This document shows, in pieces, positions 15,565 to 23,789 of a DNA stretch of 64,000 nucleotides; positions within the stretch are counted from its first letter, which is position 1; each line of letters starts with the position of its first letter. Source of the stretch: Arcanobacterium phocae (GTDB lineage: Bacteria; Actinomycetota; Actinomycetes; Actinomycetales; Actinomycetaceae); NCBI RefSeq assembly GCF_018913465.1, contig NZ_JABAPM010000004.1, positions 1 through 64,000 on the forward strand, read 5' to 3'. A model generated the notes under the pieces. It worked only from the letters and a program-made list of their open reading frames with translations, ran no database searches and had not been told where the DNA came from. The translations under genes and the position numbers were made by a program.

Positions 15565-18147
15565 TTGTTTGAACGGTTCACTGACCGCGCACGCCGAGTA
15601 ATCGTGCTAGCGCAAGAGGAAGCACGCAACCTCAAGCATAACTATCTTGGCACCGAACATATTCTGCTGGGTCTGATTAAAGAAGGCGAAGGCGTAGCAG
15701 CTAAAGCGCTCGAAGCACTAGATGTTTCTTTCGATGCTGTCCGTGATCAGGTTGTAGAAATTATTGGTGAAGGGCAAGAACAGCCTTCTGGCCATATTCC
15801 GTTCACGCCTCGGGCTAAGAAAGTTCTTGAGTACGCGATGCGTGAGGGCCTGCAATTGGGTCACTCGTATATTGGTACTGAGCACCTCTTGCTGGGCTTG
15901 TGCCGAGAGCAAGAAGGCGTAGCAGCCCAAGTTTTAGTTAAGCTCGATGCAGATTTGCCTAAGGTTCGCCAGCAAGTTACTCAGCTGTTGAGCGGGTATC
16001 AAGGAGGTAAAGAAGCTGTTGGTGTTGGTGGCGGTGGCCCGCGCGAAGGTGTCAAGGCTGGTTCTACTATTTTGGATCAGTTTGGTCGTAACCTCACTCA
16101 GTCTGCTCGGGATAACAAACTGGATCCGGTCATTGGCCGGCACACTGAGACTCAGCGCGTGATGCAGGTGCTTTCGCGCCGAAACAAGAACAATCCGGTT
16201 CTGATCGGTGAACCTGGTGTGGGTAAAACTGCCGTTGTTGAGGGTTTGGCTCAGGCTATTGCACATGGCGATGTGCCGGAGACTTTGAAGGATAAGCAGC
16301 TCTATTCGTTGGATATGGGTTCGCTTGTTGCCGGTTCGCGTTACCGTGGTGATTTCGAAGAGCGGATGAAGAAGATCTTGAAAGAGATCAACACCCGTGG
16401 CGATATTGTCTTGTTCATTGATGAGATTCATACGCTTGTTGGCGCTGGCGCAGCAGAAGGTGCGCTGGACGCAGCGTCGTTGCTGAAGCCGATGATGGCT
16501 CGCGGTGAATTGCAGGTTATCGGTGCTACCACGCTTGATGAGTACCGTAAGCATATTGAGAAGGATGCGGCGCTTGAGCGGCGTTTCCAGCCGATTCAGG
16601 TGGAGCAGCCGTCAGTGAAGGAAACGATTGCGATTCTGGAAGGTTTGCGCGATCGCTATGAGGCTTTCCATCGTGTGACGATTACTGATGAGGCGTTGGA
16701 AGCTGCGGCAACGATGGCAGATCGTTATATTAACGATCGTTTCTTGCCAGATAAGGCTATTGATCTTATCGATGAGGCAGGTGCTCGGTTGGCGATTCGG
16801 AAGATGACTGCGCCACCGGAGTTGCGGGAACTTGATGAAGAAATTACTGAAGTTAAGCGCCAAAAGGAAGCTGCTATTGATGGGCAGGATTTCGAGAAGG
16901 CAGCGGCTTTGCGTGATCAGGAGCAGCAGCTGACGCAGAAGCGCGAAGAGCGAGACAAGGCTTGGCGTGAAGGTGATCTTGACGTTGTTGCGGTAGTTGA
17001 TGAGGATCTGATTTCCGAGGTTCTGTCGATGGCTACTGGTATCCCGGTCTTTAAGCTGACCGAAGCTGAATCGGCGAAGCTACTTCGTATGGAAGATGAG
17101 CTTCATAAGCGTGTGATTGGTCAGGATCAGGCTGTTAAGGCACTGTCGCAAGCTATTCGCCGTACTCGTGCGGGGTTGAAGGATCCGAACCGTCCGGGTG
17201 GATCGTTCATTTTTGCTGGACCGACTGGTGTTGGTAAGACTGAGCTTGCGAAGGCGTTGGCAGAGTTCTTGTTCGGTGATGAAGAAGCTCTTATTACGCT
17301 GGACATGTCTGAGTTCCAGGAAAAGCATACGGTTTCACGATTGTTTGGTGCTCCTCCGGGATATGTTGGATATGACGAAGGTGGCCAGCTGACTGAGAAG
17401 GTTCGCCGTAAGCCGTTCTCGGTTGTGTTGTTTGATGAGGTGGAGAAGGCCCATCAGGATTTGTTCAATTCGTTGTTGCAGATTCTTGAAGAAGGTCGCT
17501 TGACTGATTCACAGGGCCGAGTGGTTGATTTCAAGAACACCGTGATTATTATGACTACCAATCTTGGTACGAAGGATATTGCTCGCGGTGTTGCTACCGG
17601 ATTCCAGATCGATGGTGACCAGACAACGTCTTATGAGCGGATGAAGCTTCGTGTTAATGACGAGTTGAAGAACCACTTCCGTCCGGAGTTCTTGAACCGT
17701 GTTGATGACATTATCGTCTTCCCGCAGTTGCAGAAGCCGGAGATCTTGCAGATTGTGGATCTGATGATCGGCAAGCTCGATGTCCGATTGGCTGATCAGG
17801 GCATGAGCATTGTGTTGACGCAGAAGGCTAAGGATCTGCTTGCTGAACGCGGATATGATCCGGTTCTGGGCGCTCGTCCGTTACGCCGTGCAATTCAGCG
17901 CGATATTGAAGATGAGCTGTCTGAGAAGCTGCTGTTTGGTGAGTTCTCGAGTGGTCAAACGATCGTGGTTGATGTGAATGAGGAAAATATTCCAATGTCG
18001 TTCACTTTTACCGGTCAAGATTCTGACTATCGACTACCGGAAGGTGTCAAACCGGCAGCCGAAGCTGAGCAGATTAACGGACTTGCTCAGCCGGCCTCGT
18101 TAGGGCCGGATAGTGACCAACCGGAACAGCCTGTTACCGAGAACTAA
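15565..18147 (+). CDS. clpC: ATP-dependent protease ATPase subunit ClpC
   Basis: 860 residues. Two Clp N-domain repeats (about 1-145) precede AAA+ domain 1 with Walker A GEPGVGKT (about 215) and Walker [13 protein letters not shown]-type coiled-coil insert follows (about 430-470, [19 protein letters not shown]), then AAA+ domain 2 with GPTGVGKT (about 552) and [11 protein letters not shown]. It unfolds substrates for ClpP and is usually essential in Actinobacteria. Translation begins at TTG 15565, set by AAGGAG eight bases upstream. It is a single-gene unit with its own terminator; clpP is not in the window. Confidence 0.97.
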   Translation: MFERFTDRARRVIVLAQEEARNLKHNYLGTEHILLGLIKEGEGVAAKALEALDVSFDAVRDQVVEIIGEGQEQPSGHIPFTPRAKKVLEYAMREGLQLGHSYIGTEHLLLGLCREQEGVAAQVLVKLDADLPKVRQQVTQLLSGYQGGKEAVGVGGGGPREGVKAGSTILDQFGRNLTQSARDNKLDPVIGRHTETQRVMQVLSRRNKNNPVLIGEPGVGKTAVVEGLAQAIAHGDVPETLKDKQLYSLDMGSLVAGSRYRGDFEERMKKILKEINTRGDIVLFIDEIHTLVGAGAAEGALDAASLLKPMMARGELQVIGATTLDEYRKHIEKDAALERRFQPIQVEQPSVKETIAILEGLRDRYEAFHRVTITDEALEAAATMADRYINDRFLPDKAIDLIDEAGARLAIRKMTAPPELRELDEEITEVKRQKEAAIDGQDFEKAAALRDQEQQLTQKREERDKAWREGDLDVVAVVDEDLISEVLSMATGIPVFKLTEAESAKLLRMEDELHKRVIGQDQAVKALSQAIRRTRAGLKDPNRPGGSFIFAGPTGVGKTELAKALAEFLFGDEEALITLDMSEFQEKHTVSRLFGAPPGYVGYDEGGQLTEKVRRKPFSVVLFDEVEKAHQDLFNSLLQILEEGRLTDSQGRVVDFKNTVIIMTTNLGTKDIARGVATGFQIDGDQTTSYERMKLRVNDELKNHFRPEFLNRVDDIIVFPQLQKPEILQIVDLMIGKLDVRLADQGMSIVLTQKAKDLLAERGYDPVLGARPLRRAIQRDIEDELSEKLLFGEFSSGQTIVVDVNEENIPMSFTFTGQDSDYRLPEGVKPAAEAEQINGLAQPASLGPDSDQPEQPVTEN

Positions 18148-18155
18148 ACTCGACA

Positions 18156-18192
18156 TTTAGGGGGAGCTACCGAAATGGTAGCTCCCCCTAAA
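18156..18192 (+). terminator. clpC terminator
   Basis: A perfect 16-bp stem (TTTAGGGGGAGCTACC with its complement) and a GAAAT loop lie nine bases after the clpC stop. It insulates clpC from the trp leader. Confidence 0.88.
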
Positions 18193-18208
18193 CTTAGAGC
18201 TACTTAAG

Positions 18209-18237
18209 TTGCATTCTAGATTATCTCTTCGTATGCT
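18209..18237 (+). promoter_or_regulatory. Promoter of the trp leader
   Basis: TTGCAT (18209-18214) and TATGCT (18232-18237) are separated by 17 bases. The start of transcription is expected about seven bases later, at 18244, which is exactly the A of the leader-peptide ATG. Confidence 0.75.
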
Positions 18238-18243
18238 CTAACC

Positions 18244-18282
18244 ATGATCACATTGAATCGAAACTGGTGGTGGCTCGCGTAG
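18244..18282 (+). CDS. trpL: Tryptophan leader peptide
   Basis: A 12-codon ORF encodes MITLNRNWWWLA, with three consecutive Trp codons at 18265-18273. There is no ribosome site, and the promoter places the first transcribed base at or beside the ATG, so it is probably translated as a leaderless message. Stalling at the Trp codons would cover segment 1 of the attenuator. Too short for ordinary gene calling. Confidence 0.85.
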   Translation: MITLNRNWWWLA

Positions 18283-18350
18283 GCGGGCCGTTTAGTGACG
18301 ATTCTTTCCGGTTCGCTCATACTTCCTTGAAGTAGCGGACCGGTTTTTGT
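18272..18350 (+). promoter_or_regulatory. Transcription attenuator controlling trpB
   Basis: Four segments can be traced. Segment 1 GGCTCGC (18272-18278) pairs with segment 2 GCGGGCC (18283-18289). Segment 2, extended to 18282-18290, pairs with segment 3 CGGTTCGCT (18309-18317) as the antiterminator. Segment 3 (18308-18317) pairs with segment 4 AGCGGACCGG (18334-18343) as the terminator, extended by an inner ACTTC/GAAGT stem and followed by TTTTTGTTT. A ribosome waiting for Trp-tRNA hides segment 1 and frees segment 2, allowing read-through into trpB. Classical enteric-type logic. Confidence 0.85.
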
Positions 18351-18408
18351 TTCTGAGTAGGCTGCCTCAAGAAGTGTTCTGCTACATACTTCGATGAAAG
18401 GCATACTC

Positions 18409-19740
18409 ATGACTCGTTCTACTCTTCTCAATGCTTACTTTGGTCAGTTCGGTGGCCAGTATGTGCCGGACAAGCTTCTGCCGGTGCTAGACCAGCTAGA
18501 AGCCGCGTATGTTGAGGCGCTTGCAGATCCGGAATTTTTCCGTGAACTTAATGATCTGCGCGCTAACTTCCTCGGCCGGCCTACCCCGATCACTGAGTGC
18601 GCAAACCTGCCGTTTATGCAGCCGGAGAGCCGTCGTCGGGTCCGAATCTTCCTCAAACGCGAAGACCTTGTTCACGGCGGTGCGCATAAAGGAAACCAGG
18701 TACTGGCTCAAGCGCTGATCGCGAAGCGGCTCGGCAAAACTCGCCTGATTGCGGAAACCGGTGCTGGTCAGCATGGTACTGCTACTGCGATGGTGGCGGC
18801 GTTGATGGGAATGGACTGCACGATTTATATGGGTGCGAAAGACGTGGCGCGTCAGCAACCGAACGTGTTGCGGATGCGTATGATGGGGGCTACGGTAGTC
18901 CCGGTTAATGCTGGGGAAAGTTCGATGTCGCAAGCGATTGATGTCGCCCTAGATGATTGGGTAGAAAACCTCGAAACAACACATTATCTTCTTGGCTCTG
19001 CGTGTGGTCCGCATCCGTTCCCGACGTTGGTCAAAGAGTTCCAGGCAGTTATTTCGCGAGAATCGCGTCAGCAAATGTTAGATCGTATTGGGCGGTTGCC
19101 AGACATCGTGGTCGCCTCCGTAGGCGGCGGGTCGAATGCGATCGGCGCGTTTGCTGATTATATTACCGACAAGCCCGGCAACGATCAGGTGCGTTTAATC
19201 GGTGTGGAGCCGGCGGGCGAAGGCCTGGATTCGGGCAAGCATGGTGCACCGCTTGAGCGTGGAAAAATCGGGTTGCTCCACGGCAGCAAATCATACGTGC
19301 TACTGGGCGAATCCGGTGAGGTTAATGAGTCCTATTCGGTTTCGGCTGGCTTGGATTATCCAGGCGTTGGACTGGAGCACGCTTATTTAATGGAAAGTGG
19401 CCGAGCACAATACGTGGGCATCACGGATGCTGAAGCCCTCCAGGCATTTCGATTGCTTTCCCGGTACGAAGGAATAATCCCAGCTCTCGAATCGGCTCAC
19501 GCGGTTGCGTATGCGTTGAAGATAGCCCAGTCAGCTTCGGCAAATGTTTCCGACGACGATTCCGAACTAGCAATCCTCGTCAATCTTTCTGGCCGAGGCG
19601 ATAAAGACGTAGCCTATGTGCACAATATTCTGGGGGATTTAATATACGAAGATCCGTGTATCTCGCCGGTGACTGATCCGGCTGTCGCGGAAGTGTTAGC
19701 TCAGATGACGGCCGAATCGAACCGTCACGAAAGACTGTGA
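18409..19740 (+). CDS. trpB: Tryptophan synthase beta subunit
   Basis: 443 residues. Joins indole and serine to make tryptophan with pyridoxal phosphate. The motif [14 protein letters not shown] carries the PLP-binding Lys (about residue 94); [12 protein letters not shown] and [11 protein letters not shown] bind substrate and PLP phosphate. The wording resembles the enteric/Corynebacterium TrpB branch, though the residue after the Lys is Gly rather than the usual Thr. ATG 18409 is chosen because AAAGG lies seven bases upstream; an ATG at 18394 has none. No trpA or other trp gene is adjacent, so it stands alone behind the trp attenuator. Confidence 0.93.
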   Translation: MTRSTLLNAYFGQFGGQYVPDKLLPVLDQLEAAYVEALADPEFFRELNDLRANFLGRPTPITECANLPFMQPESRRRVRIFLKREDLVHGGAHKGNQVLAQALIAKRLGKTRLIAETGAGQHGTATAMVAALMGMDCTIYMGAKDVARQQPNVLRMRMMGATVVPVNAGESSMSQAIDVALDDWVENLETTHYLLGSACGPHPFPTLVKEFQAVISRESRQQMLDRIGRLPDIVVASVGGGSNAIGAFADYITDKPGNDQVRLIGVEPAGEGLDSGKHGAPLERGKIGLLHGSKSYVLLGESGEVNESYSVSAGLDYPGVGLEHAYLMESGRAQYVGITDAEALQAFRLLSRYEGIIPALESAHAVAYALKIAQSASANVSDDDSELAILVNLSGRGDKDVAYVHNILGDLIYEDPCISPVTDPAVAEVLAQMTAESNRHERL

Positions 19741-19786
19741 AATTACAGTCGCGAGTGCAACGATGGATATGATCCTAATAATGTAA

Positions 19787-19833
19787 AGCTGAAGGGCTTG
19801 ACGTCGACAATATCGGAGTCAAGCCCTTCAGCT
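19787..19833. terminator. Terminator between trpB and surface protein gene
   Basis: A perfect 16-bp inverted repeat (AGCTGAAGGGCTTGAC and complement) with a 15-base loop lies between convergent genes. TGTTAA follows on plus and TTTAC on minus, so T-runs are weak but the stem is strong. Confidence 0.7.
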
Positions 19834-19908
19834 GTTAATACACTAGAATCAGCTCGTTCCGACTTTCACAGACGAAACTGTTCTATATGATGTATGTGAT
19901 TATGTGGA

Positions 19909-22083
19909 TTATTTTGCATCTCGACGGCGACGCTGAGTAGCTAGAGCCAGCGTTCCCAGGCCTGCTAATGTTGCGCTTGCGAATAGAGCTTCTTGAGCGG
20001 AGAGTCCTGTGTGTGCAAGACCGTTATTTTGTTGTTTGTGCTTACCCATCTGTGAAACAGATTGAGGAGCTACCGGGGATTCAGGTGTATTGTTCGTGTG
20101 AGGTTGGTCTGCTTTAGGGGTGCATGAATTCTTCTGCGTCTTTGCGGCTTCCTTTACCAGCATATTTGCCGTATTTAGATCTAAGGTTGCCTTTGCTAGT
20201 TCCTCACTTGAATCCTTTACCTTTTTAAGAAGCGATTCAGTATCAGCAATCTTTTTGCTCAGTTCTTCGTGTCGAGTTTCGGATAGCTTTAGATCTTTGT
20301 CCAACAAAGCTACTTCATGAGTAAGCATATCGAGCTTTGCTTGGAGTCCATTTCGCTTGTTTTCTAGCTGAGTGAGCTTTTGAGATTGCTCATCAAGCAT
20401 TTGTTGCGCAGCCTTAATATTGGCTTCCACCTGGGTAAGTGCTTGTTGGGCTTCCTCGGCATTTTTGGTCGCTGCGGCATGATCCTTCTTAGCTTTCGCT
20501 AAGGTATCGTTAGCAGCTGTTAAAGTGTCCTCGGCCTTACGAAGCTCTGAATCGTCAACCTGTTTTTGGGCCTCATTTAGCTTCTTCTCAAGTGCCATCT
20601 TTTTTTGTGTGGCTAGTGTGAGGGCCTGTTCAGTCTTGATGAGCTCAGCTTCGGCTGTGGCTTGCTGCTTTTGTAAATCTGCAAGACGACGCTGTGAATC
20701 CTGAATGTCGCGGTTGCGTGTGGTCTGGTCAGTAAGAAGCTTAGCTTGCTTGTCCTGCAAATCTTTGATTTTCTTATCAGTTACATTTAGCTTATTGTCA
20801 AGCTCTCCAAGAGTTAGCTCGAAAGCGACATTTTGGGAGGACAAGTTTGCAATTTGCTTAGTTAGCTTGTCATTTTCGGCTAACTTTGCTTGTATTTCAG
20901 CTTTTTCTTTATCGAGAAGCTTAACTTTTTCTGTAAATTTATCAACTTCAGCTTTGGCTTTCTCGTAATCTACTCGTGCTACGTCTAGGTTATTCTGAGC
21001 GCTCTGTTTTTCCCGGTTTAGAGCATCTACTTTTTCAGGATTCGTTTTAATTTGTTCTTCAATTTGTTTTAAATCATTTTCGTATTTATCAACCCAGGCC
21101 TTTTCTTCATTTAATTTTTTTAAATGAAGATCAAGCGAAGTGCGAGCTGCATTATTCTGATTCTCATAAAGCTTATTCTCGGGTTTGCTCTGTTTAATAG
21201 TTTGTTGCTTTTCTAGAACCTTTGCTATTTCTTCGCCAAGTTCAGACGTCTTTTTCTTTAGGGCAGTAATCTGATCATTAATCTTTGTTCGATCTTTGAA
21301 CGACTGTTGTATTTTGTCGAAAGTACTACCGATTTCTTTAGCGGCAGTCTCTTTATCGTTCTTGAGTTGGATGAGCTTGTTTTCCTCGTTACGTGAAGCT
21401 TCCTCTGCTGCCGTCTGCAGCGCTTTGGCTTTATCTGTTGCATCTTTAGCAACGTTTTCTTGAGCTTTCGCTTCGTCTACTTTCTTAGTAAGATCGCTGA
21501 TTTCCTTCTGCGCATTCGAAAGTTCTAGCTCGTACTTTTCACGTGCCCCCTTGGCGGTGTTCTCGGCTTGTGCCACCTTTTGCGCCGCTGTGTCATTATC
21601 AGACTTCTTTGTAGTAACATCTGCAATTGCTGCATCAGCGACCTTCTTCGCATTGTCGCGCTGTGCGGTAGCCTCAGCAAGTGCCTTCTTTACTTCGGCG
21701 ATCTTAGCTGTTGTGCCAGCCAATTGGGTTTTAATATCAGTAATTTGAGCTTTGACAGATTCAATGGTCTGAGTAGTAGCAGTAATTTTTTCTGTGAGCG
21801 CTTTAGCGGTGGCAGTCTCTTTATTGGAATCTTGTGCCAGCTTAGCGAGCGCTTCTTGCAACGCAACGCGCTGAGACTTTTCCTCGGCTACTTTCTTTTC
21901 TAACTCAGCTTTGAGCTGAGTTAATCGTTCAATCTTTTTATTCTCTTCAGAAAGGGTAATCCGCGCTTGCTCGCACTTTTTGTCGATTTGCGCATCCGAA
22001 GTTGCCGAAGCTATTCCAGTCGTAGAGGTGATACTTAGGCCCGCGATAGCAAGCGCGAGGGCTGAGCGAGAAGAAAAATTCAT
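19909..22083 (-). CDS. Wall-anchored coiled-coil surface protein (LAHTG signal)
   Basis: About 724 residues. A signal peptide (MNFSSRSALALAIAGLSITS..., cut after ASA) is followed by some 620 residues of almost unbroken heptad-like, Lys/Glu/Ala/Gln-rich coiled coil. The end is NNGLAHTG, a hydrophobic helix and RRRRDAK, a sortase signal of the LPXTG type. Long rod-like proteins of this build are adhesins, M-protein-like factors or wall-structure proteins; no specific function can be given. The start is uncertain: ATG 22083 gives the cleanest signal peptide, ATG 22092 or TTG 22134 are alternatives, and none has a good ribosome site. Base composition is more AT-rich than neighbours. Confidence 0.82.
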   Translation of the reverse strand: MNFSSRSALALAIAGLSITSTTGIASATSDAQIDKKCEQARITLSEENKKIERLTQLKAELEKKVAEEKSQRVALQEALAKLAQDSNKETATAKALTEKITATTQTIESVKAQITDIKTQLAGTTAKIAEVKKALAEATAQRDNAKKVADAAIADVTTKKSDNDTAAQKVAQAENTAKGAREKYELELSNAQKEISDLTKKVDEAKAQENVAKDATDKAKALQTAAEEASRNEENKLIQLKNDKETAAKEIGSTFDKIQQSFKDRTKINDQITALKKKTSELGEEIAKVLEKQQTIKQSKPENKLYENQNNAARTSLDLHLKKLNEEKAWVDKYENDLKQIEEQIKTNPEKVDALNREKQSAQNNLDVARVDYEKAKAEVDKFTEKVKLLDKEKAEIQAKLAENDKLTKQIANLSSQNVAFELTLGELDNKLNVTDKKIKDLQDKQAKLLTDQTTRNRDIQDSQRRLADLQKQQATAEAELIKTEQALTLATQKKMALEKKLNEAQKQVDDSELRKAEDTLTAANDTLAKAKKDHAAATKNAEEAQQALTQVEANIKAAQQMLDEQSQKLTQLENKRNGLQAKLDMLTHEVALLDKDLKLSETRHEELSKKIADTESLLKKVKDSSEELAKATLDLNTANMLVKEAAKTQKNSCTPKADQPHTNNTPESPVAPQSVSQMGKHKQQNNGLAHTGLSAQEALFASATLAGLGTLALATQRRRRDAK

Positions 22084-22256
22084 AATAGTCATGTTGAGAA
22101 AATAACCAACAATAAGTTGACGAATCAAACTCAAAACGTAAATTCCCTGAGATGGAGATAAGGGTAACAGAGCTCGTGTGATTTTCCTTGTATACGAACA
22201 AGACTATTCAGGCCTTCACGGGTTCCACTGATTGGTATGAATCCCGCGGAGAATAG

Positions 22257-23597
22257 CTACAGCACCATTGCAGCGATCCAGCCGGCGACTAACAGTGGAA
22301 TGTTGAAGTGAAGGAAGGTCGGAATAACCGAGTCACGAATGTGATCGTGTTGGCCATCCACATTCAAACCAGACGTAGGTCCGAGCGTCGAATCGGATGC
22401 TGGGGAGCCAGCATCGCCAAGCGCGCCAGACGTACCAATAATGGCGACAGTCGCCAATGGAGAGAACCCGAGCGAAGCGCATAGTGGTACGTAGATCGTG
22501 GTGATAATCGGCAAAGTAGAGAACGAGGATCCGATTCCAAGCGTAACAATCAGGCCCACAATCAGCATAGCTACTGCGGCCAGTCCTTTGTTGCCAGCCA
22601 CCAGGGTGCTGGCCGACTCAACAAGTGATTCGACGTGACCGGTCGCGTTCATGACCGAAGCGAAACCTTGAGCAGAAATCATGGTAAAGCCGATGATTGC
22701 CATCATCTTCATACCGTTGGTGAAAGCCTCGTCGGCTTGGCGAAGCTTGAGCGTGCCAGTAAACAGGAAAACGCTTAAACCAAGGAGTGAACCGAGGAGA
22801 AGCGCATCGGCTTTGTAGCCGAGAGAGTTCAGCGTGAGCTGAGTCCCGAAGGTGACCAGCACAGCTACGATCGCAACGATGGTGTTTTTTGTGGAAACTT
22901 GTGGTTTCGACGTCGACGTCGATGCCTCACCCGAGCAGTAGATGCGCGGCTTACGATATGAAAAACCGATAGCTATTAGCAACCCAACGAGCATCCCGGC
23001 TGCCGGAATTGCCATCGCATGCATGACGTTAATGTTCGAGGTATCGAGCCCGGCAGATTCAATATTGCCGAGCAAAATATCGTTCAAGAAGACCGAACCG
23101 AATCCCAACGGAATAAACATGTATGTGGTCACGAGTCCGAACGTGACGGTGGACGCGACAATGCGCCGGTCGAGCTGCAACCTGTTGAATACTGGTAGCA
23201 GTGGCGGAATGAGGATCGGAATGAATGCGATGTGAACCGGAATAAGGTTCTGACTGAAGATAGCCATGAGAAGAATGCCGCCGAGCAAACTGTACTTGAT
23301 CACCGCGGTAGAGCCGCCAGGAGAGCGCTTCGCAGTGCGAGAGACAAGCCACGATGCCAGTAAATCCGGCAAGCCCGACTGTGCGACCGCCATCGCGAAT
23401 GCTCCCAAGAGTGCGTAAGATAGCGCGATTTTAGCGCCGGCTCCCAAACCATCTTGGAAGGCAAGCATGGTACCGTCTAGGCCAAGACCGGCAGTGAAGC
23501 CGCCAATAAGTGCGCCCATAAATAATGCAATGACCACGTGGACTCGCATAAGAGCTAGCAGGAGCATGGCAACAACAGCAATTAATACAGCATTCAT
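22257..23597 (-). CDS. Na+/H+ antiporter family permease (NhaC/YuiF-like)
   Basis: 446 residues with about eleven or twelve membrane helices. Features typical of the Na_H_antiporter (PF03553-type) group are seen: FSQNLIPVHIAFIPILIPPLL in the first half and GIGSSFSTLPIITTIYVPLC plus GTSGALGDAGSPASDSTLGPT near the end. Related proteins exchange Na+ for H+ or carry amino acids with ions; the substrate is not certain. Transcribed away from the nucleotidase gene; single-gene unit. Confidence 0.85.
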   Translation of the reverse strand: MNAVLIAVVAMLLLALMRVHVVIALFMGALIGGFTAGLGLDGTMLAFQDGLGAGAKIALSYALLGAFAMAVAQSGLPDLLASWLVSRTAKRSPGGSTAVIKYSLLGGILLMAIFSQNLIPVHIAFIPILIPPLLPVFNRLQLDRRIVASTVTFGLVTTYMFIPLGFGSVFLNDILLGNIESAGLDTSNINVMHAMAIPAAGMLVGLLIAIGFSYRKPRIYCSGEASTSTSKPQVSTKNTIVAIVAVLVTFGTQLTLNSLGYKADALLLGSLLGLSVFLFTGTLKLRQADEAFTNGMKMMAIIGFTMISAQGFASVMNATGHVESLVESASTLVAGNKGLAAVAMLIVGLIVTLGIGSSFSTLPIITTIYVPLCASLGFSPLATVAIIGTSGALGDAGSPASDSTLGPTSGLNVDGQHDHIRDSVIPTFLHFNIPLLVAGWIAAMVL

Positions 23598-23789
23598 ACG
23601 GCTACTCTAACGGTGAACCAAGACGAGCTCAAGAAACCAGAATTCTTCTCACTATATGAACACCTCGGCAGGTGATTTTGGCGTTTTTCTGCGGAAATTC
23701 TTGTCGTAATTGCCGTGGCAATCTTTCTTGACTGCTAATCTAGTTAGTGAAGTTTATTTTCTAGCTTCCAAAATTCTAGGAGAATTTCT

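Noticed and set aside
22200-22256. Terminator after the Na+/H+ antiporter gene
   Set aside because: Only short, interrupted complementarity (CTATTC/GAATAG, CGGG/CCCG) with large loops; not convincing.
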